A DNA stretch of 64,000 nucleotides from Streptomyces sp. NBC_01241 (GTDB taxonomy: Bacteria > Actinomycetota > Actinomycetes > Streptomycetales > Streptomycetaceae). Below are positions 7,282-16,917 of the stretch, one piece after another. The stretch is from assembly GCF_041435435.1 (NCBI RefSeq), contig NZ_CP108494.1, forward strand, positions 6,048,501 to 6,112,500, read 5' to 3'. The notes beneath the pieces were generated by a model, which saw nothing but the letters and a program-made list of their open reading frames with translations, ran no database searches and was not told the DNA's origin. The position numbers were made by a program, and so were the translations under genes. The first letter of the stretch is position 1, and every line of letters begins with the position of its first letter.

Positions 7282-8307
7282 GTGAGCGAGAAGAGCAAGT
7301 TCAGGGGTTGCCCGGCCACCGGAATCGGTTCCATGCCCGGGTCAGACGCACGGGAGGCGGCGAAGACCGTCACCGGTTCCTTCGGGGACGGCCAGGGCCT
7401 GCCGTACCTGGCCGAACTGCCGGCCCGCGGACCCGGCGCGGACATGATCGGGCGGACCATCGGGCTGCTCGTCGACCTGTACGGCCATGTCGAGCCCAGC
7501 GGCTGGCGGATCAGCGACCGGCCCGGACGGGACACCCGCCGGGCCAGGTCCTGGCTCGGCGAGGACCTCGACGCGCTGGAGGAGTTCACCCAGGGGTACG
7601 AGGGACCGCTCAAGGTCCAGGCCGTGGGCCCCTGGACGCTCGCCGCCGCCCTGGAACGGCGCGGCGGCGAGGCCGCGCTCGGCGACCCGGGAGCCTGCCG
7701 CGACCTGGCGGGCTCGCTGGCGGAGGGGCTCCGCGCCCACCTCGCGGAGGTACGGCGCAGGATGCCCGGCGCCGAAGTGATCCTCCAACTCGACGAACCG
7801 TCGCTGACCGGTGTACTGCACGGCCGGATCCGGACGGCCAGCGGCTACCGCACCTACCGGGCCGTGGACCGCCAGGTCGTCGAGGGCACCCTGCGCGATG
7901 TGCTGGCGGCGGGCGGCGACGGCGCGACGGTCGTTCACACCTGTGCGCCCGAGGTGCCGTTCGCGCTGCTGCGCCGGGCCGGGGCCGACGGAATCTCGTT
8001 CGACTTCTCGTTGCTCACCGAGCGTGAGGAGGAGGCGATCGGGGAAGCGGTCGAGGGTGGCACGCAGCTCTTCCTCGGGGTGGTGCCGGGCACCGACCCG
8101 GCCTCGGGCGGATTGTCGGACCCGGGCGGTAGCGTCATGGGTGTCAGGACGCTGTGGCGCAGGCTGGGGCTGAATCCGGGGACTCTGACGGAGTCCGTGG
8201 TGATCACCCCGTCGTGCGGGCTCGCGGGTGCCTCGCCCGCGTATGCGCGCGCCGCGCTCGCCCACTGCGCCCGGGCCGCGAGATCGCTCGCAGACAACCC
8301 TGAGTAA
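7282..8307 (+). CDS. Cobalamin-independent methionine synthase (MetE) C-domain-like protein
   Basis: 341 residues from GTG 7282. It corresponds to the C-terminal (catalytic) half of MetE only: 'TGIGSMPG' at the start, 'ILQLDEPSLTG', then zinc-ligand motifs HTC (His219, Cys221) and 'TPSCGLAG' (Cys312). Stand-alone proteins of this kind in Streptomyces are annotated as methionine synthases, but they lack the N-terminal folate-polyglutamate half, so the methyl donor may differ. It lies 30 bases upstream of ligA and may be co-transcribed. Confidence 0.85.
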   Translation: MSEKSKFRGCPATGIGSMPGSDAREAAKTVTGSFGDGQGLPYLAELPARGPGADMIGRTIGLLVDLYGHVEPSGWRISDRPGRDTRRARSWLGEDLDALEEFTQGYEGPLKVQAVGPWTLAAALERRGGEAALGDPGACRDLAGSLAEGLRAHLAEVRRRMPGAEVILQLDEPSLTGVLHGRIRTASGYRTYRAVDRQVVEGTLRDVLAAGGDGATVVHTCAPEVPFALLRRAGADGISFDFSLLTEREEEAIGEAVEGGTQLFLGVVPGTDPASGGLSDPGGSVMGVRTLWRRLGLNPGTLTESVVITPSCGLAGASPAYARAALAHCARAARSLADNPE

Positions 8308-8337
8308 CGGGGCAACGGGTAACGGGAGGACGAGACG

Positions 8338-10530
8338 ATGGCCGGCGAACAGCAGATGGCAGTGCCCGCACAGGCTCGGGAGCAGCATGCACTCCTTGCC
8401 GAGCAGATCGAGGAGCACCGCTTCCGGTATTACGTGAAGGACCAGCCGGTCGTGAGCGACGCCGAGTTCGACCGGCTGATGCGCGAGCTGGAGGCCCTGG
8501 AGGAGACGTATCGGCAGCTGCGCACGCCGGATTCGCCGACGCAGAAGGTCGCTGGGCCGTACCAGACGGAATTCACCTCCGTCGAGCACCGCGAGCGGAT
8601 GCTCTCGCTGGACAATGCCTTCGACGACCTGGAGTTGGCGGCCTGGGGCGAGCGGATCGCCAAGGAGGTCGGCACCTCGGACCACCACTTCCTGTGCGAG
8701 CTGAAGGTCGACGGTCTCGCGGTCAACCTCACCTACGAGCACGGCCGGCTGACCCGGGCCGCGACCCGCGGCGACGGCCGCACCGGCGAGGACATCACCC
8801 CCAACGTCCGGACGATCTCCGAGATCCCGCACCGGCTGAAGGGGGACCGGATTCCGGCGCTGGTCGAGATCCGCGGCGAGGTCTTCTTCCCGATGGAGGC
8901 CTTCGAGGAGCTCAATGCCCGGCTCGTCGAGGCCGACGACAAACCGTTCGCCAACCCGCGTAACGCGGCGGCCGGTTCACTGCGGCAGAAGGACCCGAAG
9001 GTCACCGCCACCCGCCCGCTGCACATGGTGGTGCACGGCATCGGCGCCCGCGAGGGCTTCGACATCGACCGCCTCTCGCACGCCTACGAGCTGCTGCACG
9101 AATGGGGTCTGCCCACCGCCAGGCACAACAAGGTGGTGGACTCCCTCGACGGGGTACGGGAGTTCATCGCGTACTTCGGCGAGAACCGGCACTCCGTGGA
9201 GCACGAGATCGACGGCGTCGTCGTCAAGCTCGACGAGGTGCCGCTCCAGGGCCGGCTGGGCTCCACCTCGCGCGCTCCGCGCTGGGCGATCGCCTGGAAG
9301 TACCCGCCGGAGGAGGTCAACACCAAGTTGGTGAACATCCGCGTCGGCGTCGGACGCACCGGCCGGGTCACCCCGTACGCCCAGGTCGAGCCCGTTGAGG
9401 TGGCGGGCTCCGAGGTCGAGTTCGCCACCCTGCACAACCAGAACGTGGTGAAGGCGAAGGGCGTCCTCATCGGGGACACGGTGGTGCTCCGCAAGGCGGG
9501 CGACGTGATCCCGGAGATTCTCGGCCCGGTCGTCGATCTGCGCGACGGCACCGAGCGGGCGTTCGTGATGCCGACGCACTGCCCCGAGTGCGGTACGGAA
9601 CTGAAGCCCATGAAGGAGGCCGATGTCGATGTCCGCTGTCCCAACGCGCGTTCCTGTCCCGCGCAGTTGAGGGAGCGGCTCGCTTACCTTGCGGGCCGCA
9701 AATGCCTCGACATCGACCACTTCGGCTATGTCGCGGCCGCGGCCCTGACCAAGCCGCTGGAGCCCGCCGAGCCGCCGTTGCGCGACGAGGGCGATCTCTT
9801 CGGGCTGACCGTCGAGCAGCTGCTGCCGATCCGGGCGTATGTCCTGGACCCGGACAGCGGACTGCCCAAGCGCGATCCGAAGACCGGTGAGGAGAAGACG
9901 GCCTGGGTCTTCGCCAACCAGCAGGGCGAGCCGAAGAAGAACGCCCTCGCCATGCTCGACGCAGTCGCCGCGGCCAAGGAGGCCCCGCTCGCCCGGATCC
10001 TGACCGGGCTCTCGATCCGTCACGTGGGCCCGATCGCGGCCCAGGAACTGGCCCGTCAGTTCCGCTCCATCGACCGGATCGACGAGGCGACCGAACAGGA
10101 GCTGGCCGAGGCCGACGGGGTCGGTCCCATCATCGCCGCGTCGGTGAAGCAATGGTTCGCCGAGGACTGGCACCGGGAGATCCTGCGCAAGTGGCGGGAG
10201 GCCGGGGTCCGGATGGAGGACCAGGGAGCGGGGGAAGAGGTCGGGCCGCGCCCGCTCGAAGGACTCACCGTCGTCGTCACCGGCACGCTGTCCGGCCACA
10301 CCAGGGATGGCGCGAAAGAGGCGCTGCAGAGCCGGGGGGCCAAGGTGACGGGTTCCGTCTCGAAGAAGACCTCCTTCGTGGTCGTGGGCGACAACCCGGG
10401 CTCGAAATACGACAGGGCGATGCAGCTGAAGGTGCCCGTGCTGGACGAGGACGGCTTCACCGTGCTGCTGGAACAGGGTCCGGACGCCGCACGCGAGGCG
10501 GCCGTCCCTGTCGGGGAACCAGCGGAATAG
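8338..10530 (+). CDS. ligA: NAD-dependent DNA ligase
   Basis: 730 residues from ATG 8338, with GGGAGGACG upstream. Domains in order: Ia domain binding NMN ('HRFRYYVKDQPVVSDAEFD', about 23-41), adenylation domain with KVDG (Lys123 is the AMP acceptor), OB fold ('RVGVGRTGRVTPYAQVEPV'), a four-Cys zinc finger (HCPECG ... CPNARSCPAQ), helix-hairpin-helix repeats, and a C-terminal BRCT domain (about 637-715, 'LEGLTVVVTGTLSGHTR'). The length is somewhat above the usual 670-690 because of an acidic insert after the zinc finger (about 462-520), which Streptomyces ligases often have. It seals nicks in replication and repair. Confidence 0.98.
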   Translation: MAGEQQMAVPAQAREQHALLAEQIEEHRFRYYVKDQPVVSDAEFDRLMRELEALEETYRQLRTPDSPTQKVAGPYQTEFTSVEHRERMLSLDNAFDDLELAAWGERIAKEVGTSDHHFLCELKVDGLAVNLTYEHGRLTRAATRGDGRTGEDITPNVRTISEIPHRLKGDRIPALVEIRGEVFFPMEAFEELNARLVEADDKPFANPRNAAAGSLRQKDPKVTATRPLHMVVHGIGAREGFDIDRLSHAYELLHEWGLPTARHNKVVDSLDGVREFIAYFGENRHSVEHEIDGVVVKLDEVPLQGRLGSTSRAPRWAIAWKYPPEEVNTKLVNIRVGVGRTGRVTPYAQVEPVEVAGSEVEFATLHNQNVVKAKGVLIGDTVVLRKAGDVIPEILGPVVDLRDGTERAFVMPTHCPECGTELKPMKEADVDVRCPNARSCPAQLRERLAYLAGRKCLDIDHFGYVAAAALTKPLEPAEPPLRDEGDLFGLTVEQLLPIRAYVLDPDSGLPKRDPKTGEEKTAWVFANQQGEPKKNALAMLDAVAAAKEAPLARILTGLSIRHVGPIAAQELARQFRSIDRIDEATEQELAEADGVGPIIAASVKQWFAEDWHREILRKWREAGVRMEDQGAGEEVGPRPLEGLTVVVTGTLSGHTRDGAKEALQSRGAKVTGSVSKKTSFVVVGDNPGSKYDRAMQLKVPVLDEDGFTVLLEQGPDAAREAAVPVGEPAE

Positions 10531-10963
10531 GACAAATCTGCTCCGGAATGGACAGACCCCTTTTCGAAGAACGGGCGGAACGGGCGGAAAGGGATAGATC
10601 AACAGCTGGAACAGGAAAGAATATTGACCGGGAATCGATGGAACGGGACCGGTCGATGGATGGGCGACGGGTGGGCGACGGGTGAACGGTGAACGGGAAG
10701 GCGCAGAAAGGGTGTAGGGGGACGGACGGGGTCAAGAGGTGTTGCCGAGAGGTCGAATTCACCCGATCGGCGCATACCAGATGCTGACGGCCGGTCGGTT
10801 CGCATTCGGGCAAGAGCTGTAGAGCGCTGCCCGTAGAGGCCCTCTGCGGCCTACTGTTGAGATGTGCACCTGTCGTGCCGGCCACGGGGTGGGAAACGGG
10901 TCGCGGTGGCATGGAGCCGAACCATCGGGTGACATCGGCACCGCCGGCTGTGAGAGGGACGGA
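10531..10963. other. Intergenic region with short tandem repeats
   Basis: About 430 bases between ligA and the GGDEF/EAL gene. It contains purine-rich short tandem repeats: ACGGGCGGA twice at 10571-10588, TGGGCGACGGG twice at 10661-10682, then TGAACGG twice. The rest must hold the promoter of the downstream gene. No RNA gene or further ORF is convincing. Confidence 0.6.
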
Positions 10964-13132
10964 ATGAAACCGACCGAGAGCGCCGCACCGGTGTCGCGGC
11001 TGCAAGGTTTCGTCGGCCTCACGCCCGGAGTGGGTGCCGTCGTCGTGGTGATCGCCGTTGTTCAGCTCGCGATCGGTTTCTACCGGACCGTGAGCGAAGG
11101 ACACGCACTCTTCCCCGACGGCAGGGCCGGCTGGTCCCTCGCCGTTCTCACCGGCATCGTCGTCGGCCATCTCGTCGCCCTCGGACGCGACCGGTGGTGG
11201 GGCGGCACCGGTTCCGGGGCCGCCCTGACCCTTGCCGTGCTGCTGCTCTACGGCTGGGTCCCCGCGGGCCTGGTCAGTCTGGTCGTCGTCGTCCTCGTCG
11301 GCATCGCCCGCAGACATCGCTGGCGGCAGGGGCTGCTGCACGGCGCCGTGGACATCCTGGGGATAGGAGCGGCGGCCCTGGTGCTCGCCGCGTTCGGTGA
11401 CGTGCAGACCGTCGAATCGCCCTGGCAGCCACTCGGCTGGGGCATCGGCGCCGTGCCCGAAGTCCTGCTGGCCGCCTCCACCTATCTTCTGGTCACCCGG
11501 GTCCTGCTGTGGTACGCACGGGCACCCCAGGGCGGCGGCGTGCCGACCGTCGCCCGCACCGCCCTGCTGCGCCAGGGTCTCGTCGCGGTCGCCCTGCTCG
11601 GTATCGCACCGCTGATCTGCGTCGTCGCGACGACCATGCCCGTACTCCTGCCGCTCTTCGCGGTCCCGCTGATCGCGCTGGACTCCACCCTCTGGATCGC
11701 CAGTGCCCGGGCCGAGGAGCAGCTGCGTGACCCGCTGACCGGACTGCCCAACCGGCAGTGGCTGCTGGAACGCACCTGGACGGCCCTGGAGGACGCCGAG
11801 TCCATCGGAGCCAGATCCGCTCTCGTCCTGATCGACCTCGACCGTTTCCGTGCGGTCAATGACACTCTCGGTCATCTGGCGGGGGACAGGCTGCTCCTGC
11901 AGATAGCGGAACGTCTCAGGCTGGCGCTCCCCCGAGGAGCGGAGGCCGCGCGGCTCGGCGGTGACGAATTCGCCGTGCTCCTGCCGACCGCGGACTCCAC
12001 CACCAGCGCCCAGCGGGTCGCCCGCCATCTGGTCGCCGAGCTGTCCTCCCCACTGGATCTGGACGGTCTGACCCTGGTCCTGGAGGCGAGCGCCGGAGTC
12101 GCCGTCTACCCGGACCACGCGCTGGACGCCGAAGGGCTGCTCAGGCGCGCGGACGTGGCGATGTACCAGGCCAAGCGCGACCGTACGGGCGTGGAGGTGT
12201 ACGAGTCGAAGCGCGACAGCAACACCCCGGACCGGCTCGGGCTCCTCGGGGATCTGCGGCGCGCGCTGGACGCCGGTGAGGTGGAGCTCCACTACCAGCC
12301 GAAGGTCCGCTTCGACGGCCAGGTGGCCGGCCTCGAAGCGCTGGTGCGCTGGGTGCATCCGGAGCGCGGACGGGTCCCCCCGGACGAGTTCATCGCCATC
12401 GCCGAGTCGTCCGGTCTGATGCCGCACCTCACGGAGTACGTCCTGGAGACGGCGCTGGCCCAGGTCGCCCGGTGGCGGGCGCAGGGCCTGTTCGTCCCGG
12501 TCGCGGTCAACGTCTCCCCGCGCGACGTCCACACCCCCGGATTCGCGGGCGGCGTCGCGGCCCGGCTCGCCCGGCACGGCGTCCCGGCCGGCGCCCTGCA
12601 GCTGGAGATAACGGAACACGTGCTGCTGGAGGACCCGCAGCGCGCCGCCGACACCCTCGCCGGGCTCGCCGGGCACGGCGTGAAGATGTCCCTCGACGAC
12701 TTCGGTACGGGGTACTCCTCGCTGGTCCACCTGCGCCGGCTGCCGGTCAGCGAGCTGAAGATCGACCGCTCGTTCGTGGCTCGGCTGGCCGTCGACAACG
12801 AGGACGCGGAGATCGTCCGCTGCACCATCGACCTGGCCCACTCCCTCGGACTGCTGGTCGTCGCGGAAGGCGTCGAGGACGACGAGACCTGGGAGCGGCT
12901 GCGGGATCTGCGCTGCGACGCGGTGCAGGGCTGGCTGGTCGCCGCGGCGATGCCGCCGCAGGAGACGACGGCCTGGCTGCGGGCGCGCGGTGAGCACGGA
13001 TGGCGGCGGCCCGCGGAACTGGCGGCGGCGGCCGCCGCCGCGGCCGGTGCGGCCGCCGGTGCGACCGGGGCCGCGGAGCTGGAGCACCGGCCGACGGGCC
13101 GCCCGGTGAAGCCGGGCCCTGCGACGGCCTGA
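10964..13132 (+). CDS. rmdB: Membrane GGDEF-EAL protein (RmdB-like c-di-GMP enzyme)
   Basis: 722 residues from ATG 10964 with GAGAGGGACGGA before it. About six membrane helices occupy residues 20-245. The GGDEF domain follows (DPLTGLPNRQWL about 255; intact GGDEF at 332-336), then an EAL domain with intact EALVRW at 458-463, 'ITEHVLL', DDFGTGYSSL and 'VVAEGVED'. Both catalytic signatures are complete. The position next to ligA and the gat genes matches S. coelicolor SCO5495, named RmdB and reported to degrade c-di-GMP and affect development. The symbol rests on this synteny and architecture, recalled rather than searched. The C-terminus is an Ala-rich tail. Confidence 0.85.
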   Translation: MKPTESAAPVSRLQGFVGLTPGVGAVVVVIAVVQLAIGFYRTVSEGHALFPDGRAGWSLAVLTGIVVGHLVALGRDRWWGGTGSGAALTLAVLLLYGWVPAGLVSLVVVVLVGIARRHRWRQGLLHGAVDILGIGAAALVLAAFGDVQTVESPWQPLGWGIGAVPEVLLAASTYLLVTRVLLWYARAPQGGGVPTVARTALLRQGLVAVALLGIAPLICVVATTMPVLLPLFAVPLIALDSTLWIASARAEEQLRDPLTGLPNRQWLLERTWTALEDAESIGARSALVLIDLDRFRAVNDTLGHLAGDRLLLQIAERLRLALPRGAEAARLGGDEFAVLLPTADSTTSAQRVARHLVAELSSPLDLDGLTLVLEASAGVAVYPDHALDAEGLLRRADVAMYQAKRDRTGVEVYESKRDSNTPDRLGLLGDLRRALDAGEVELHYQPKVRFDGQVAGLEALVRWVHPERGRVPPDEFIAIAESSGLMPHLTEYVLETALAQVARWRAQGLFVPVAVNVSPRDVHTPGFAGGVAARLARHGVPAGALQLEITEHVLLEDPQRAADTLAGLAGHGVKMSLDDFGTGYSSLVHLRRLPVSELKIDRSFVARLAVDNEDAEIVRCTIDLAHSLGLLVVAEGVEDDETWERLRDLRCDAVQGWLVAAAMPPQETTAWLRARGEHGWRRPAELAAAAAAAAGAAAGATGAAELEHRPTGRPVKPGPATA

Positions 13133-13246
13133 GCGATCGGGTGGGACGGGGCCGATATCAGGGTGTTCGCCCGGGTGGCGGGAGGGGGCGCGGGCGACAC
13201 CATAGGATTGGTCCAAAACCACACACCAACCCCTGAGGATCGCTGC

Positions 13247-13543
13247 ATGCCTGGCATCACGCGCGAGGAGGTCGCCCACCTCGCCCGGCTGGCGCGTCTG
13301 GAGCTGAAGGGCGAAGAGCTCGATCACTTCGCCGGTCAGCTCGACGACATCATCGGCGCGGTCGCCCGCGTCTCCGAGGTCGCCGACCAAGACGTACCGC
13401 CGACCTCCCACCCGCTGCCCCTGACGAACGTCATGCGCGCGGACGAGGTCCGTCCGTCGCTCACCCCCGAGCAGGCGCTCTCCGGCGCCCCGGCCCAGGA
13501 GCAGCAGCGTTTCAAGGTGCCGCAGATCCTGGGGGAGGACTAA
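13247..13543 (+). CDS. gatC: Asp-tRNA(Asn)/Glu-tRNA(Gln) amidotransferase subunit C
   Basis: 98 residues from ATG 13247 (GAGGAT upstream), the normal GatC length. ITREEVAHLARLARLEL at the N-terminus and 'LPLTNVMRADEVRPSLT' near the end are family signatures. GatC wraps around GatA and stabilises the GatCAB complex, which amidates misacylated Glu-tRNA(Gln) and Asp-tRNA(Asn). It is the first gene of the gatC-gatA-(small ORF)-gatB operon; gatA starts 6 bases after its stop. Confidence 0.97.
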   Translation: MPGITREEVAHLARLARLELKGEELDHFAGQLDDIIGAVARVSEVADQDVPPTSHPLPLTNVMRADEVRPSLTPEQALSGAPAQEQQRFKVPQILGED

Positions 13544-13549
13544 ACAGCC

Positions 13550-15052
13550 ATGACGGACAACAGCACCATCATCAAGCTCACCGCGGCCGAGATCGCCGCG
13601 AAGATCGCGTCGGGCGAGCTCACGGCCGTCCAGGTCACCGAGGCCCACCTGGCCCGGATCGACGCGGTCGACGAGAAGGTCCACGCCTTCCTGCACGTCG
13701 ACCGCGAGGGCGCGCTCGCGCAGGCCCGCGCCGTCGACGCGAAGAAGGCGGCCGGCGAGAAGCTGGGTCCGCTGGCGGGTGTCCCGCTCGCACTGAAGGA
13801 CATCTTCACCACCGAGGGCATGCCGACCACCGTCGGCTCCAAGATCCTCGAAGGCTGGATCCCGCCGTACGACGCGACCCTCACCAAGAGGCTGAAGGCC
13901 GCCGACATCGTCATCCTCGGCAAGACCAACATGGATGAGTTCGCCATGGGGTCCTCCACCGAGAACAGCGCCTACGGCCCGACCGGCAACCCGTGGGACC
14001 TCACCCGCATCCCCGGCGGCTCCGGCGGCGGCTCCTCGGCCGCGCTCGCGTCGTACGAGGCCCCGCTCGCCATCGGCACGGACACCGGCGGTTCCATCCG
14101 CCAGCCCGCCGCCGTCACCGGCACCGTCGGCGTCAAGCCCACCTACGGCGGCGTCTCCCGCTACGGCATGGTGGCGTTCTCCAGCTCCCTGGACCAGGGC
14201 GGGCCCTGCGCCCGCACCGTCCTGGACGCGGCCCTGCTGCACGAGGCGATCGCCGGGCACGACCCGATGGACTCGACGTCCATCGACGCCCCGGTCCCGC
14301 CGGTCGTCGAGGCCGCCCTGAGCGGCAGCGTCGAGGGCATGCGCGTCGGCGTCGTCAAGCAGTTCGCCGGTGAGGGCTACCAGGCCGGCGTCGTCCAGCG
14401 CTTCAACGAGTCGGTCGAGCTGCTGAAGTCGCTCGGTGCCACGATCGTCGAGCTGGACTGCCCGTCCTTCGACCTGGCCCTGTCGGCGTACTACCTGATC
14501 GCGCCGTCCGAGTGCTCCTCCAACCTGGCCCGCTTCGACGCCATGCGGTACGGCCTGCGCGTCGGCGACGACGGCACGAGGTCGGCCGAGGACGTCACCG
14601 CGCTCACCCGCGAGGCGGGCTTCGGCGACGAGGTCAAGCGCCGCGTCATCCTCGGTACGTACGCCCTCAGCTCCGGCTACTACGACGCGTACTACGGCTC
14701 GGCGCAGAAGGTCCGCACCCTCATCACCCAGGACTTCGAGAAGGCCTTCGAGCAGGTGGACGTCATCGTCTCCCCGACGACGCCCACCACCGCCTTCCCG
14801 ATCGGCGAGCGTGCCGATGACCCGATGGCGATGTACCTCGCGGACCTGTGCACCATTCCGACCAACCTCGCCGGCAACTCCGCCATGTCGCTGCCCTGCG
14901 GCCTGGCCCCCGAGGACGGTCTGCCGGTCGGGCTGCAGATCATCGCCCCCGCCATGAAGGACGACCGTCTCTACAAGGTCGGAGCCGCCGTCGAGGCCGC
15001 CTTCGTGGAAAAGTGGGGACACCCGCTGCTGGAGGAGGCTCCGTCACTGTGA
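13550..15052 (+). CDS. gatA: Asp-tRNA(Asn)/Glu-tRNA(Gln) amidotransferase subunit A
   Basis: 500 residues from ATG 13550. Amidase-signature enzyme that releases ammonia from glutamine. The catalytic Lys lies in PLALKDIFTT (about residue 83), and the Gly/Ser signature 'PGGSGGGSSAALAS' followed by 'GTDTGGSIRQPA' supplies the cis-Ser and nucleophile Ser. The length is as expected. The next gene starts inside its stop codon (GTGA). Confidence 0.98.
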   Translation: MTDNSTIIKLTAAEIAAKIASGELTAVQVTEAHLARIDAVDEKVHAFLHVDREGALAQARAVDAKKAAGEKLGPLAGVPLALKDIFTTEGMPTTVGSKILEGWIPPYDATLTKRLKAADIVILGKTNMDEFAMGSSTENSAYGPTGNPWDLTRIPGGSGGGSSAALASYEAPLAIGTDTGGSIRQPAAVTGTVGVKPTYGGVSRYGMVAFSSSLDQGGPCARTVLDAALLHEAIAGHDPMDSTSIDAPVPPVVEAALSGSVEGMRVGVVKQFAGEGYQAGVVQRFNESVELLKSLGATIVELDCPSFDLALSAYYLIAPSECSSNLARFDAMRYGLRVGDDGTRSAEDVTALTREAGFGDEVKRRVILGTYALSSGYYDAYYGSAQKVRTLITQDFEKAFEQVDVIVSPTTPTTAFPIGERADDPMAMYLADLCTIPTNLAGNSAMSLPCGLAPEDGLPVGLQIIAPAMKDDRLYKVGAAVEAAFVEKWGHPLLEEAPSL

Positions 15053-15288
15053 GCGCACTGACCAAGGCCAAGGGCTTCAAGAAGTCCAAGGCCGGTACGT
15101 ACCTGTCCATCGGCACCACCGCCTTCGGAGCGCTGGGCGTCATCAAGCAGGCCAAGAAGGCACGCTGTGAACACGACACGCTCCAACTGATCGACGCCGT
15201 TGTCTCCGCCGCCGCCATCGCCACCGGTCTCGCCCTGCTGCTGCGCGAACTCAAGCGCCTCGGCGATGACGACGTACTGCTGGGCTGA
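15049..15288 (+). CDS. Small membrane protein in the gat operon
   Basis: 79 residues from GTG 15049, which overlaps the gatA stop. A basic N-terminus (TKAKGFKKSKAG) is followed by a Gly/Ala-rich hydrophobic segment (TYLSIGTTAFGALGVI), a Lys/Arg turn and a second hydrophobic helix (about 45-63, 'AVVSAAAIATGLALLL'), ending LLRELKRLGDDDVLLG. Two short membrane helices are likely. A similar unnamed gene lies between gatA and gatB in other Streptomyces. Translational coupling to gatA is clear; no function is known. Confidence 0.85.
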   Translation: MSALTKAKGFKKSKAGTYLSIGTTAFGALGVIKQAKKARCEHDTLQLIDAVVSAAAIATGLALLLRELKRLGDDDVLLG

Positions 15289-15303
15289 GAGGGAAGTTTC
15301 ACC

Positions 15304-16812
15304 GTGACTGTCACCGACCTGGTGTCGTACGAGGACGCGCTCGCGTCCTACGACCCCGTCATGGGCCTGGAGGTCCATGTCGAGCTCGGCACCAAGACCA
15401 AGATGTTTTGCGGCTGCTCGACCGAGCTCAAGCAGGACGCCAACTCCCAGACCTGCCCGGTCTGTCTCGGCATGCCCGGCGCGCTGCCGGTCGTCAACGA
15501 GATCGGCGTCGAGTCCGCCATCAAGATCGGTCTCGCGCTGAACTGCGAGATCGCCGAGTGGTGCCGCTTCGCCCGGAAGAACTACTTCTATCCGGACATG
15601 CCGAAGAACTTCCAGACCTCCCAGTACGACGAGCCGATCGCCTACAACGGCTATCTGGACGTCCAGCTGGAGGACGGGGAGATCTTCCGGGTGCAGATCG
15701 AGCGCGCCCACATGGAGGAGGACACCGGCAAGTCGACCCATGTCGGCGGCGCCACCGGCCGTATCCAGGGCGCGTCCCACTCCCTGCTCGACTACAACCG
15801 GGCCGGTATCCCGCTCATCGAGATCGTCACCAAGCCGATCGAGGGAGCGGGTGCACGCGCCCCCGAGGTGGCCAAGGCGTACGTCGCCGAGCTCCGCGAG
15901 CTCATCAAGGCGCTCGGTGTGTCGGAGGCCCGGATGGAGATGGGCCAGATGCGCTGCGACGTCAACCTGTCGCTGCGCCCCAACGGCACCGAGACGTTCG
16001 GTACGCGCTCCGAGACGAAGAACGTGAACTCGCTGCGTTCCGTCGAGCGCGCCGCCCGCTTCGAGATCCAGCGCCACGCCGCGGTGCTGAGCTCGGGCGG
16101 CACGATCGTGCAGGAGACCCGGCACTTCCACGAGGAGGACGGCTCGACCACGGCCGGCCGCATCAAGGACAACGCCGAGGACTACCGCTACTTCCCCGAG
16201 CCCGACCTGGTGCCGGTCGCCCCGGCCCGCGAATGGGTCGAGGAGCTCCGGGGCGGCCTTCCCGAGCTGCCGCGGCTGCGCCGCAAGCGGCTGAAGGAGG
16301 AGTGGGGTGTCTCCGAGCACGACATGCAGTCCATCCTCAACGCGGGCGCGGTCGATCTGATCGTCGCCACGACCGACGCGGGCGCCCCCTCGGACCAGGC
16401 CCGCAAGTGGTGGATGGGCGAGCTGGCCCGTAACGCCAACGAGACCGGCCGCGCCCTCGACGAGCTGCCGATCACCCCGGCGCAGGTCGCCAGGGTGGCC
16501 GAGCTCGTCGCCTCGGGCGACCTCAACGACAAGCTGGCACGCCAGGTCATCGAGGGCGTCCTCGCGGGCGAGGGCGACCCGGACACCGTCGTCGAGAAGC
16601 GGGGCCTGAAGGTCGTCTCCGACGAGGGCGCGCTGTCCACGGCCGTGGACGAGGCCATCGCCGCCAACGCGGCCGTCGCGGACAAGATCCGCGGCGGCAA
16701 GGTCGCGGCGGCGGGCGCGCTCGTCGGCGCGGTCATGAAGGCCACCCGCGGCCAGGCGGACGCGGCCCGGGTCCGCGAGCTGATCCTGGAGAAGCTCGGC
16801 GTCGAGGGCTGA
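15304..16812 (+). CDS. gatB: Asp-tRNA(Asn)/Glu-tRNA(Gln) amidotransferase subunit B
   Basis: 502 residues from GTG 15304 (AGGGAAG upstream). The kinase-like N-domain has 'VMGLEVHVELGTKTKMFCGC' and the zinc-type cysteines 'CPVCLGMPG', then FARKNYFYPDMPKNFQ and 'DYNRAGIPLIEIVT'. The C-terminal YqeY-like domain binds tRNA (about 350-500, ending ELILEKLGVEG). It phosphorylates the misacylated Glu/Asp and transfers ammonia from GatA. It is the last gene of the operon, followed by a strong terminator. Confidence 0.98.
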   Translation: MTVTDLVSYEDALASYDPVMGLEVHVELGTKTKMFCGCSTELKQDANSQTCPVCLGMPGALPVVNEIGVESAIKIGLALNCEIAEWCRFARKNYFYPDMPKNFQTSQYDEPIAYNGYLDVQLEDGEIFRVQIERAHMEEDTGKSTHVGGATGRIQGASHSLLDYNRAGIPLIEIVTKPIEGAGARAPEVAKAYVAELRELIKALGVSEARMEMGQMRCDVNLSLRPNGTETFGTRSETKNVNSLRSVERAARFEIQRHAAVLSSGGTIVQETRHFHEEDGSTTAGRIKDNAEDYRYFPEPDLVPVAPAREWVEELRGGLPELPRLRRKRLKEEWGVSEHDMQSILNAGAVDLIVATTDAGAPSDQARKWWMGELARNANETGRALDELPITPAQVARVAELVASGDLNDKLARQVIEGVLAGEGDPDTVVEKRGLKVVSDEGALSTAVDEAIAANAAVADKIRGGKVAAAGALVGAVMKATRGQADAARVRELILEKLGVEG

Positions 16813-16849
16813 CCCGGCCCCGTACATTGGGCTGTTGACGCACGTCTCC

Positions 16850-16890
16850 GAGGGGGCGGTGCACCCCATGACGGGGTGCACCGCCCCCTC
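16850..16890 (+). terminator. Strong hairpin downstream of gatB
   Basis: Perfect 18-bp stem (16850-16867 with 16873-16890; arm starts GAGGGGGCGGTGCAC) around a 5-base loop, 38 bases after the gatB stop. GC-rich stems without a clear T-run are normal Streptomyces terminators. Confidence 0.85.
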
Positions 16891-16917
16891 CTCGCCTGTC
16901 CGGAGAGCCGAAGTCCG

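Noticed and set aside
10457..15022. A 1521-codon open frame on the minus strand
   Set aside because: It is antisense to the end of ligA, rmdB, gatC and gatA, all solid genes; the frame is open only because of GC-rich codon bias.
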